A DNA stretch of 19,362 bases from a bacterium (lineage in GTDB: Bacteria > Patescibacteriota > Minisyncoccia > UBA6257 > 02-FULL-45-10c). The stretch spans positions 1 through 19,362 of the forward strand of contig JAUSKP010000047.1 of assembly GCA_030646555.1 (NCBI GenBank), written 5' to 3'. The position numbers were made by a program, and so were the translations under genes. Positions 1 through 6,913 of this stretch are shown here, in pieces (positions within the stretch are counted from its first letter, which is position 1; every line of letters begins with the position of its first letter). A model generated the notes under the pieces. It worked only from the letters and a program-made list of their open reading frames with translations, ran no database searches and was not told where the DNA came from.

Positions 1-702
1 GATAGCTATCATTATCAAAAAAATCATAATAACCAACCACCACTGCGCGATGAAATCTCCCAAAAATAAAAACATCTGGGTAAGAAACGGAAGTTCTACA
101 TTTGATTCCTTAAAAATAGGAGTAAGCTGCGGAAAAACAAATCCCACCATAATTCCGGCGACAACAAAGATCAAAACAAAAACTATAATAGGATAAGTGA
201 GCGCTCCTTTTATCTTTGTCCCGAAAACATATTCCTTTTCCAGATAATCAGCCAAATAATTTACCACCTCATCTACGCGGCCGGTAATTTCAGCTGATCT
301 GACCATGCTGGTGTAAAAATTGGAAAAGATGGCGCCGTGCCGTTCCAATGCTTGAGACAGAGAAAGGCCGGAATCAACATCGGAAGAGATCTCTCCAATA
401 GTTTCTTTTAACGCAAGATTGGCTGTCTGTTTATAAACATTTTTAAGCGAATCTCCAAGAGAAATTTTAGCGCCCAAAAGAACGGCAAATTGACGCGTAA
501 AAATCATAACGTCTTTCCTTTTTACTTTTTTCAAAAAACTAACCACCGGATCATACCAATGAGGAACATCTGATGATTCCAGACTCAACAAATATAAATT
601 ATTACCGATCAAAATATTGTAAGCCGCCTCCCGGTTTACGCCCTCTACAAACCCGGTCTGTAGTTCCCCTGTTTGAGTTCTGGCTGTGTATTTGAACTTC
701 AT
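1..702 (-). CDS. pilC: Type IV pilus inner-membrane platform protein PilC (GspF family), C-terminus outside window
   Basis: The reading frame is open from the ATG at 700-702 to the window edge (234 codons, no stop). The product begins MKFKYTARTQTGEL, the usual opening of PilC/GspF proteins. A cytoplasmic helical domain follows, with FTRQFAVLLGAKISLGDSL and ALERHGAIFSNFYTSMVRSAEITGR-like stretches, typical of the first T2SSF domain. The visible part ends in hydrophobic segments (IIVFVLIFVVAGIMVGFVF, then WWLVIMIFLIMIAI). In the family this polytopic protein is the platform on which PilB and PilT act. It is the last visible gene of the pil operon, 188 bp after pilT, with a structured repeat filling the gap. 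The second T2SSF domain should lie beyond base 1. The family call is firm; completeness cannot be judged. Confidence 0.93.
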   Translation of the reverse strand, partial: MKFKYTARTQTGELQTGFVEGVNREAAYNILIGNNLYLLSLESSDVPHWYDPVVSFLKKVKRKDVMIFTRQFAVLLGAKISLGDSLKNVYKQTANLALKETIGEISSDVDSGLSLSQALERHGAIFSNFYTSMVRSAEITGRVDEVVNYLADYLEKEYVFGTKIKGALTYPIIVFVLIFVVAGIMVGFVFPQLTPIFKESNVELPFLTQMFLFLGDFIAQWWLVIMIFLIMIAI

Positions 703-725
703 GCGAGTGTTTAATTTATTAAACC

Positions 726-893
726 GAGCACCCTGTTAAATAAGATTTGAGACGACCCCTTAAACACATTTTACCACGACAGATTTTAAAATATTTTTCC
801 CTATGCATAACATTTTCCATGCCTCTCAAATCTTAATCCGTCAACTAACGGATTATTTAACAGGGTAAAGGTCTTGTAAGAACAATCCCTTTA
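726..893 (-). repeat. Multi-arm palindromic repeat, family A copy 1 (pilT-pilC gap)
   Basis: The outer stem is CCCTGTTAAATAA (731-743) with its exact complement at 853-865. Inside are two arms. TAAGATTTGAG (741-751) pairs with 825-835 around a loop of about 73 nt, and AATCCGT (835-841) pairs with ACGGATT (848-854). To the right a further hairpin, TAAAGG (866-871) with CCTTTA (888-893), contains the pilT stop codon. To the left, after GAGCA (726-730), lies the palindrome GTTTAAT/ATTAAAC (709-724) in the pilC leader. Copy 2 (3941-4124) shares all the conserved blocks; copy 3 (17307-17360) shares only the outer stem. No coding potential was seen. Confidence 0.85.
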
Positions 894-1976
894 CATCCTT
901 TCCAATAAAATCCTTAACTCTGACGGATTCAAAGAATACAGCTCCGCATTTTCAAGAGAGATCTGTTTATTTCTAACCAAGTTAACTAAAGATCTATTAA
1001 GCGTGCTCATCCCCTCTTGCATACTGGTTTCAATGACCAAATCAATCTGATAGGACTTTCTTTCTCTTATCAGATTTCTAACCGCGGAATTAACCAACAT
1101 TATTTCATAAGCAGGAACTCTGCCGCCATCAATTCTAGGAATAAGCCTTTGGGAAACAATACCAACTAATGTGGCAGCTAATTGAGAAGTGACTTGGCCC
1201 TGCTGGCTTGGCGGAAAGCTATCTATGATCCTGTCTATCGTCTGGGAAGCGGAATTAGTATGAAGCGTGGAAAAAACCAAGTGGCCGGTTTCGGCCGCGG
1301 TCATAACCGTAGAAATAGATTCGGCATCGCGCATTTCGCCCACCATAATGACATCTGGATCTTGCCTTAACACTGTTCTTAACGCCGCATTAAAAGTTGG
1401 TGTGTCCAGCTTAACTTCTCTTTGAGAAATAATGCACCTGTCCTGAGTAAAAAGATATTCTATAGGATCTTCTACTGTAATAATGTGGTCTGTCCTTTGA
1501 TGATTGATCTCGTCAAGAATAGCGGCTAAAGTGGTTGATTTTCCATGTCCGGCGGGGCCCACTACCAGCACAAAACCCTGGGAAAGTTTGGCAAAATCAT
1601 GAAGAATAGAAGGAAGACCTAATTCTTCAATAGTTTTTACTTCTGCCGGAATAAGCCTTAAAGCCGCCGACATAAAACCTCTCTGAAAATAAACATTGCA
1701 CCTGAACCTAGCTTTGTCTTCAAAAGAAAAAGCGAAGTCCAGCTGCTTTTCTTCAAAAAAAACTTTTTTCTGCTCTTCATTTAAAAGGCATGAAATTAAA
1801 CCCCCAACGTCTTCCGGCGCTAAAATTGCTTCTTTTTGAATACCAATCAAAATCCCATCAATTCTCAAAGTTGGCCTGCGGCCGACCGAAAGATGAAGAT
1901 CTGAAGCATTTTGTTTTGCCGTAGTGAGAAGCAAGTCGTTTAATCTTTGTTTGTAAGCCGCTGGATCAATAGCCAT
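891..1976 (-). CDS. pilT: Type IV pilus retraction ATPase PilT
   Basis: The product has 361 residues, close to the usual PilT length. The N-terminal PAS-like domain carries SDLHLSVGRRPTLRIDG (about 25-41). The RecA-like domain carries Walker A GPAGHGKST (140-148), the Asp-box VEDPIEY (168-174), Walker B DPDVIMVGEMRD (206-217) and the His box STLHTN (236-241). The region TIDRIIDSFPPSQQGQV is typical of PilT rather than PilB. By homology it powers pilus disassembly from the cytoplasmic face of PilC. The Walker A loop has Ala and His where most PilT proteins have Thr and Ser (GPTGSGKS). Lys and Ser are intact, so activity is expected. It lies between pilB and pilC, and its TAA stop is the first triplet of the repeat hairpin at 866-893. 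Confidence 0.95.
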   Translation of the reverse strand: MAIDPAAYKQRLNDLLLTTAKQNASDLHLSVGRRPTLRIDGILIGIQKEAILAPEDVGGLISCLLNEEQKKVFFEEKQLDFAFSFEDKARFRCNVYFQRGFMSAALRLIPAEVKTIEELGLPSILHDFAKLSQGFVLVVGPAGHGKSTTLAAILDEINHQRTDHIITVEDPIEYLFTQDRCIISQREVKLDTPTFNAALRTVLRQDPDVIMVGEMRDAESISTVMTAAETGHLVFSTLHTNSASQTIDRIIDSFPPSQQGQVTSQLAATLVGIVSQRLIPRIDGGRVPAYEIMLVNSAVRNLIRERKSYQIDLVIETSMQEGMSTLNRSLVNLVRNKQISLENAELYSLNPSELRILLERM

Positions 1977-2022
1977 AATATTATTTCTTTAATTAATTTA
2001 ATTATAACAATAATTGTTCCTT

Positions 2023-2094
2023 TGTCATTCCGCGCTTGATGCGAAATCCAGAAAAAGAACTGGATTGCCACGTCGCAGACTCCTCGCAATGACA
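2023..2094. repeat. TGTCATT...AATGACA palindromic repeat, chimeric type
   Basis: The element is bounded by TGTCATT (2023-2029) and AATGACA (2088-2094). Inside is the hairpin AATCCAG/CTGGATT around AAAAAGAA, which is identical to the core of the repeat at 15955-16050. The right part (GGATTGCCACGTCGCAGACT...) instead resembles the TGTCATTGCGAGG type seen at 6823. It fills most of the 168-bp gap between pilB and pilT. REP-like intergenic palindromes of this look occur in many unrelated bacteria. No gene was seen. Confidence 0.75.
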
Positions 2095-2144
2095 GACAGA
2101 TTTATTCGTATATTCGTACTAATTCGTTATTCGTTGATTACTTA

Positions 2145-3878
2145 TTATTCGGAAGTTTCCCTGAGAATCTCATCAATTCCGACAATTCCTTCTAGGGCCT
2201 TCAAAATACCATCCTGCCGCAGAGTCACCATCCCCTGTCTTTTTGCTTCTTCTAAAATACTTGCTTCATTTGAACCGCTATTAATAATTCTTTCCAATTC
2301 CTTGGTCATCTTCAAAACTTCAAAAAGGCCGATTCTGCCGACGACTCCCTTGCCCTTGCATACCGGACAGCCAACCGGCCTATAGATCGTAAATGGTTCT
2401 TTTATTTTTAAAGACGCATTGATGGCATCCGGAAGCTTGGCTAATTCTTTTTTAATTATTTCCGCGACCGGGGCAGGAGCTTGTTCGGATTTCTTACACT
2501 TTTCACAAAGCTTAGAAACCAATCTCTGCGAAACGATCAGATTTAAAGCTGAGGGAATCAAAAATGAATCCACTTTCATATCTATAAGACGAGGTATAAC
2601 GCCAGCGGCGTTGTTGGTATGGAGGGTGGAAAGCACTACGTGTCCGGTGAGCGCAGCATGAACTGCAAGCGACGCAGTTTCGCTATCGCGGATCTCACCA
2701 ACCATAATAATATCCGGGTCTTGCCTTAAAATCTGCCTTAAACCGGCGGCAAAATCATATCCAATTTCTGGTTTTACCTGAGATTGATTGATCCCATCCA
2801 TATAGTATTCAACTGGATCCTCCAAACTCACTATATTTACTTGGGTTTTATTTAATATCTGCAAAAGAGCGTACAGAGTCGTAGATTTACCAGAACCTGT
2901 CGGGCCAGTGACTAAAACCATGCCGTATGGCTTTGCGATAGCTTCTCTTACCACCGCAGAATTTTCACCCCTTAATCCCAGATCATCTAAACCTCTGAGC
3001 CCAACCGATGAATCCAAAACACGGATAGCCACCTTTTCTCCGGCCGGGGTCGGAAATGTAGCGACACGAAAATCTATATCTTTTCCAAAAACAGAACTCT
3101 TAAATCTTCCGTCCTGCGGAATGCGATTTTCATCTATCTTTAGATTAGCCATAACCTTAATTCTGGAAATAATAGGCTGGTGAAGCTCTATCGGCATCTG
3201 GCTCATTTCCTGCAGATCTCCGTCTATTCTAAAACGCACTCTCATAAATAATTTTTCCGGCTCAAAATGAATATCTGAAGCCCCTAAATTGACCGCCTCG
3301 CGAAGAGTGGAGGCGACTATTTTAATGATCGGAGCGTCTTCGGCTACTGAAACTTTTTCATCAAGCTGGACTGTTTTTTCTCTTGAAGTAGTTTTAATAT
3401 TTTTTAAATTCAAAGATTTAATTGCCATATCCACCTCGTCTTTAAATGGAGAGAACTTCCTTAAAATGGAATCATAATCTCCGAATGTTATTAGAAATAC
3501 GCCAAGATTTATTTGCAGTTGTTTGGCGATGAATTTTAAAGCATCTTGAGCTTTTTGATCGTCGGGATTAAGCATTCCCACCACCAGCATATCAGCCGTC
3601 TTAGAAAGCGGAACCACTTTATATGTCCTGGCGATATCTTCAGAAATGTATTGCAAAATATCTTTGCCGATATCTTCAGCTGTAAATTTTTTAAAAGGAA
3701 CTTTCAATATCTGGCTTTTGAGTTTGGCCAGCTCAACGTCATCTATTACGCGCTTATTATAAATGATCTCTTCTACGCTTTTTTGAGTTAAAAAAGATTC
3801 CCTAAGAATCTTTTCGGAACCTTCTTGATCAATTAATTTTTTCTCTACTAACGCTTTTAATAAAACTTGTGCGTCCAT
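2145..3878 (-). CDS. pilB: Type IV pilus extension ATPase PilB (GspE family)
   Basis: The 577-residue product shows the full PilB layout. An MshEN-type N-terminal domain spans roughly 1-145. A linker and a second N-terminal subdomain follow (LGASDIHFEPE, 198-208). The ATPase core has Walker A GPTGSGKST (325-333), the Asp box LEDPVEY (352-358), Walker B DPDIIMVGEIRD (387-398) and the His box STLHTN (417-422). A four-Cys zinc site (C458, C461, C504, C507) sits in the C-terminal part, as in known PilB/GspE proteins. The role is ATP-driven pilin insertion at the base of the machine, with PilC and PilM. The gene is separated from the upstream small gene by a 3941-4124 repeat and a further leader hairpin. 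No good Shine-Dalgarno precedes the ATG. Confidence 0.96.
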   Translation of the reverse strand: MDAQVLLKALVEKKLIDQEGSEKILRESFLTQKSVEEIIYNKRVIDDVELAKLKSQILKVPFKKFTAEDIGKDILQYISEDIARTYKVVPLSKTADMLVVGMLNPDDQKAQDALKFIAKQLQINLGVFLITFGDYDSILRKFSPFKDEVDMAIKSLNLKNIKTTSREKTVQLDEKVSVAEDAPIIKIVASTLREAVNLGASDIHFEPEKLFMRVRFRIDGDLQEMSQMPIELHQPIISRIKVMANLKIDENRIPQDGRFKSSVFGKDIDFRVATFPTPAGEKVAIRVLDSSVGLRGLDDLGLRGENSAVVREAIAKPYGMVLVTGPTGSGKSTTLYALLQILNKTQVNIVSLEDPVEYYMDGINQSQVKPEIGYDFAAGLRQILRQDPDIIMVGEIRDSETASLAVHAALTGHVVLSTLHTNNAAGVIPRLIDMKVDSFLIPSALNLIVSQRLVSKLCEKCKKSEQAPAPVAEIIKKELAKLPDAINASLKIKEPFTIYRPVGCPVCKGKGVVGRIGLFEVLKMTKELERIINSGSNEASILEEAKRQGMVTLRQDGILKALEGIVGIDEILRETSE

Positions 3879-3912
3879 GCCAATTTTGTTTAATTTTTTA
3901 TGTTTTCTATTC

Positions 3913-3935
3913 TGTAGTTAAAAAAATTAACTACA
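3913..3935 (-). repeat. Hairpin in the pilB leader
   Basis: TGTAGTTAA (3913-3921) and TTAACTACA (3927-3935) form a 9-bp stem around five bases, some 35 nt upstream of the pilB ATG. The pilC leader carries a different palindrome at the equivalent position (709-724). It could affect mRNA stability or translation start. It is not followed by a T-tract at the stem foot in the direction of transcription, so it is unlikely to be a terminator. Confidence 0.55.
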
Positions 3936-3940
3936 AAATT

Positions 3941-4124
3941 GAGCACCCTGTTAAATAAGATTTGAGGCGACCTTGCTCCTCAAATCTTAATTTCAAATTT
4001 TCCGTATAACCAGTGTAAAATTTATTATCTTTTAGTGAATGTAATACGTAGGTGTAATAGAACATAGAGATTGAAATTTGAAATTATTTAACAGGGTAAA
4101 GGTTTTGTAAGACAAAGCCCTTTA
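3941..4124 (-). repeat. Multi-arm palindromic repeat, family A copy 2 (upstream of pilB)
   Basis: The outer stem is CCCTGTTAAATAA (3946-3958) with its complement at 4084-4096. Arm 1 is TAAGATTTGAGG (3956-3967) with CCTCAAATCTTA (3978-3989) around only about 10 nt. Arm 2 is AATTTCAAATTT (3989-4000) with its complement at 4074-4085 around about 73 nt. The right hairpin is TAAAGG (4097-4102) with CCTTTA (4119-4124), and its apex TTTTGTAAGACAA resembles that of copy 1. The left flank GAGCA matches copy 1. The long loop is in arm 2 here but in arm 1 in copy 1, so the arms vary while the stems are kept. Confidence 0.87.
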
Positions 4125-4433
4125 AAATGGTAAAAGCGGATTGGTTCTTCCGGGATTTGCCGATGATCCGCCGGTAGAGATAGTAATCGTTTGCTTTGCT
4201 TTCGTCAGAAGTTCTTTTTTGGTGGAGCTCAGATCGGCTTTAAAATTGTCGCTGTTAACTTTAGAAATTTCGGAAACAATTTTTTGGTTGGACGGAACAA
4301 TTTTTTCAATAAGCGGCGCTTCCGTAAAAAATAAAAGGTATGAACCAATTACGGCCACGAAAAGAAATATCCCAGCAATTAAAAACGGGAGCCAATTAAA
4401 TTTTTTTCTTTCTTCGGAAATTATAATAGCCAT
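4122..4433 (-). CDS. Small single-pass membrane protein in the PilP position of the pil operon
   Basis: The product has 103 residues: a short basic N-terminus (EERKKFNW), one membrane segment (about 15-37, LPFLIAGIFLFVAVIGSYLLFF), then a soluble tail with ISKVNSDNFKADLSSTKKELLTKAK and a Gly/Ser/Pro-rich end. It starts one base after the pilO stop, so translation is probably coupled. No lipobox is visible, so it is not a classical PilP lipoprotein. Gene order (pilM-N-O-this-pilB) suggests a fourth component of the alignment complex. That role is inferred from position only, as I do not recognise the family. Its stop codon is the first triplet of the hairpin at 4097-4124. Confidence 0.8.
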   Translation of the reverse strand: MAIIISEERKKFNWLPFLIAGIFLFVAVIGSYLLFFTEAPLIEKIVPSNQKIVSEISKVNSDNFKADLSSTKKELLTKAKQTITISTGGSSANPGRTNPLLPF

Positions 4434-4434
4434 T

Positions 4435-5004
4435 TTAGTTAACTTGATAATAAGTGTCTACGACTAATTCATAATTAAACACTCCCATTTCCAAATCATT
4501 TGCCTGATAGATCCTAAGAGTCTTAACATCCATAAGCCTGATATTATTTTCTAAAAATCTTAACAGCTCCTTAAAAGCATCATAAGTTCCTATAAGTTTT
4601 GCAGAAACGCGCAAAATGCCATAATTTTTTACTAAGGAGCTTGTTGATTTAAGCTGAACTGGCAAGTTATCTAAATTGATAGAATCAATAGCGATATTAT
4701 TTAAAGCGCTTATGGCCTGGATCTGATAAACAACGCTGGCAACTTCTTGTTTGTCTGGAAGAGCCAAAGACAGATCATTTTGAATCTGGTTTATATCTGT
4801 CTGGTTTTTACCATATAAATTGTTGGCATAATCTATCGCTTCGGATTGAGCTGTATAAAGATCCTTGCTGGACCTGAGCTCCCCTCTTAATTCTTGGATG
4901 GCGGCGTATTCCGGTTTTAATAAAACAACATAGATAATTAAAGCGCCAAAAATAAGAGTGGCGGAACTCAGCAAAACTAATAATCTTTTTGTTGAAGCTT
5001 TCAT
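4435..5004 (-). CDS. pilO: Type IV pilus assembly protein PilO
   Basis: I chose the ATG at 5002-5004 (189 residues, MKASTKRLLVLLSS). It lies one base after the pilN stop, the same spacing as at the next gene junction. The longer frame that starts inside pilN is unlikely. The protein has a short cytoplasmic end, one membrane helix (about 7-30, LLVLLSSATLIFGALIIYVVLL), a coiled-coil stretch (IQELRGELRSSKDLYTAQSE) and an alpha/beta C-terminal domain with LPDKQEVASVVYQIQAIS and ALNNIAIDSI. This matches the PilO layout, including the usual 'P.....L...I...A..N.I' pattern. It would pair with PilN in the inner-membrane alignment complex. Confidence is high from layout plus neighbours. Confidence 0.88.
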   Translation of the reverse strand: MKASTKRLLVLLSSATLIFGALIIYVVLLKPEYAAIQELRGELRSSKDLYTAQSEAIDYANNLYGKNQTDINQIQNDLSLALPDKQEVASVVYQIQAISALNNIAIDSINLDNLPVQLKSTSSLVKNYGILRVSAKLIGTYDAFKELLRFLENNIRLMDVKTLRIYQANDLEMGVFNYELVVDTYYQVN

Positions 5005-5005
5005 G

Positions 5006-5557
5006 TTATTTTTGGAATAATTTTGGAGACAAAAGCAAAGTGACTCTGAAACTAACCTGATTTTCAACGATCCTTGATTGATTTAAAATATACGCTTCAA
5101 TGGAAGCCTTTTCATCATCATATAGTTTTAACTGGCGGCTTAACGCATCAAAATTGGCGGCTATGCCAGACAAGATCAATCGTTTATCGTCTACGCTCAA
5201 TTCCACGTTGTTGTAATAAACAGACGGGTAAGTAATTTTTTCTAATAGCGGAAATGTTTTTGTGCTGTAAATGTGGCCGGCTAAAAGATTTTTAAAATTA
5301 GAAAGCCTGGAATAAACATCAATAAATTTATTTTGCGAATCTGTAGAAATTTTTTGAGTTAGAGCCGCTGTTTCCGCTTCAGTATTTGAGATCTGAGTGC
5401 TCAAATAAGTTTCATAACCAAAACTCAAAGCCAGATAGCCAAGCAGAGACAATGAGAACAAAAAAATGGAAAAAGCCAAAAGACGCCAAGGCATACCTGC
5501 GCCCATGCCATCAGACTTCATAATTTGATCGGAAACATTTTGACTATATTGAGGCAT
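5006..5557 (-). CDS. pilN: PilN-like type IV pilus assembly protein
   Basis: The product has 183 residues: a cytoplasmic N-terminal tail of about 23 residues, a membrane helix (about 25-47, WRLLAFSIFLFSLSLLGYLALSF), a helical periplasmic stretch, then an alpha/beta domain with FPLLEKITYPSVYYNNVELSVDD and LILSGIAANFDALSRQLKLY. The latter recalls the PilN 'L...L...P....L..L.' region. In other systems the PilN tail binds PilM and the outer part pairs with PilO. The sequence is divergent, so the call leans on its place between pilM and pilO. Its stop is one base from the pilO ATG. Confidence 0.83.
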   Translation of the reverse strand: MPQYSQNVSDQIMKSDGMGAGMPWRLLAFSIFLFSLSLLGYLALSFGYETYLSTQISNTEAETAALTQKISTDSQNKFIDVYSRLSNFKNLLAGHIYSTKTFPLLEKITYPSVYYNNVELSVDDKRLILSGIAANFDALSRQLKLYDDEKASIEAYILNQSRIVENQVSFRVTLLLSPKLFQK

Positions 5558-5575
5558 AATATAAATTTCTAATTT

Positions 5576-5686
5576 CTAATTACTAATTTCTAATCAATGT
5601 CTAATTTAATAAATGTCTAAAATATTTTTTGGTCATTTTGTCATTGGTCATTAGGATTTGATTAGACATTAGGAATTAGTTATTAG
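5576..5686. repeat. AT-rich inverted repeat between pilM and pilN
   Basis: The left arm, built from TTTCTAATTACTAATTTC-like units (5576-5605), is complementary with some mismatches to 5661-5686 (ATTAGACATTAGGAATTAG...). The middle holds GGTCATTTTGTCATTGGTCA, which is itself repetitive. It fills the 141-bp gap between pilM and pilN. No gene, promoter or T-tract terminator was seen. Degenerate TAAT-rich repeats of this kind look like decayed copies of a simple palindromic repeat. Confidence 0.55.
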
Positions 5687-5698
5687 GCATTTCATTAC

Positions 5699-6775
5699 CT
5701 ATACCTGTTTAACTCCTAGGCCCAATGCCACTGTCAGATAAGGGTTAAGTTCTTTAATGATCGGCTCCATTTCCGGAGGATAAGATATTTTAGAAAGAGA
5801 ATTGGCTATTTTTACGGGCAAACTCATCTGGCCCTCAAAATACTTTTCTATTCCAAGTAAATTCGCTCCGCCGCCGCTCAAGATCACGCTTGTGATCTTT
5901 TCATTATAATTTTTTTCAAAATTATTCCTTACTCTTTCCACTTCATTAATTATAACATCTAATATAGGCATCATTAATGTGGATAACTCGTACTCTCCCC
6001 CAGTACCGGTAAGACCCCTCATTTTCTTCAGATCTTCGGCCCGCCTGATCCTTATGTTGAGCCCAGAGGAAATTGTCTGAGTAAGCGAACCGCCGGCAAA
6101 ATCAGTCTGTCCGGAAAACTTTAAATTGCCATCTTGGGCTATATAGATGCTGGTGGACCTCGATCCTATATCAACGATCAATGTATCTTCTTTAATGCCG
6201 CTAGTTAAAATGCGCGCCACGCTCAAACCTTCTATTTCCAAAGCCAATAAATTAAGCCCGGCGGCTTTAAAGATATTCTTGTATTTAGAAATAATTTCAT
6301 TAGGAACAGAAACTAATAAAATTTGCTGCACCTTATCTCCATTTTCATTTTTCTTTTCTCCAACCCTAAGCCAATCAATGGTGACCGAACTTATCGGAAG
6401 CGGAATATATTGTTTTGCCTGAAAACCCATTATCTTGGTCGTGTCTCCGTCCGGCATAAGCGGCATCTCTAAAAGCGTTGTAAAAGCGGAAAAGGACGGC
6501 AAGGAGGCAATGGCGTTTCTGGAACTGCTCTTTGTGTGCCTCACCATTAATTTTAAAAGTTCTACAGTCTCATTTTCAAGCATTTTTAAGGAACTGGTTT
6601 GAATGGCATTGTTTGGCCTCTCCAAGTGTCCGTAGCTTTCTAAAAAACCGTAATTTCTCAAAAATGGAAGCCCCTTGGTTTTAACAAGTTCAATGACTTT
6701 TATTGAAGTGGTGCCGATATCAACTCCTAGATACGAGTTGCTTCCAAAAATTTTTTCCAAAAAATTAAAGCTCAT
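5699..6775 (-). CDS. pilM: Type IV pilus assembly protein PilM (actin-like ATPase)
   Basis: The chosen ATG at 6773-6775 gives 358 residues starting MSFNFLEKIFG. The upstream in-frame ATG would add 13 residues not typical of the family. Actin-fold motifs are clear: phosphate-1 LGVDIGTTSIKVIEL, phosphate-2 DTLIVDIGSRSTSIYIAQDG, and adenosine motif SVILSGGGANLLGIEKYF. SHS2-like elements (PLPISSVTIDW) follow the usual pattern. PilM is cytoplasmic, binds ATP and docks on the N-terminal tail of PilN. It is the first gene of the pil operon. I could not identify a convincing promoter in the gap to comF. Confidence 0.93.
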   Translation of the reverse strand: MSFNFLEKIFGSNSYLGVDIGTTSIKVIELVKTKGLPFLRNYGFLESYGHLERPNNAIQTSSLKMLENETVELLKLMVRHTKSSSRNAIASLPSFSAFTTLLEMPLMPDGDTTKIMGFQAKQYIPLPISSVTIDWLRVGEKKNENGDKVQQILLVSVPNEIISKYKNIFKAAGLNLLALEIEGLSVARILTSGIKEDTLIVDIGSRSTSIYIAQDGNLKFSGQTDFAGGSLTQTISSGLNIRIRRAEDLKKMRGLTGTGGEYELSTLMMPILDVIINEVERVRNNFEKNYNEKITSVILSGGGANLLGIEKYFEGQMSLPVKIANSLSKISYPPEMEPIIKELNPYLTVALGLGVKQV

Positions 6776-6822
6776 ATTTAAAAATTTACAATTTACAAAC
6801 AAAGAAAATACCAATCACTTTC

Positions 6823-6863
6823 TGTCATTGCGAGGTTCGCCAGCGGGCGAACCGCGGCAATCT
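6823..6863. repeat. TGTCATTGCGAGG-type palindromic repeat
   Basis: TGTCATTGCGAGG begins at 6823. The arm GGTTCGCC pairs with GGCGAACC around AGCG, and ATTGC pairs with GCAAT. This is a REP-like element in the divergent pilM/comF gap, related to the right half of the repeat at 2023-2094. Confidence 0.65.
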
Positions 6864-6877
6864 CTCTTATTATTTAT

Positions 6878-6906
6878 TTGATTACAATTTATATTACCTT
6901 TATTAT
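6878..6906 (+). promoter_or_regulatory. Promoter of the comF-like gene (leaderless)
   Basis: A -35 box TTGATT (6878-6883), a 17-bp spacer and a -10 box TATTAT (6901-6906) end 7 nt before the ATG at 6914. Transcription would start at or next to the start codon, so the mRNA is probably leaderless. There is no Shine-Dalgarno. This supports the internal ATG rather than the one at 6878, which lies inside the -35 box. Confidence 0.65.
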
Positions 6907-6913
6907 ATCAAAG

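Noticed and set aside
2014..2385. 123-codon plus-strand frame across the pilB 3' end and a repeat
   Set aside because: It is antisense to pilB and partly translates the TGTCATT repeat; no family features.
5005..5067. Longer pilO start inside pilN
   Set aside because: It adds 21 residues unlike PilO and loses the 1-base gene spacing seen at the next junction.
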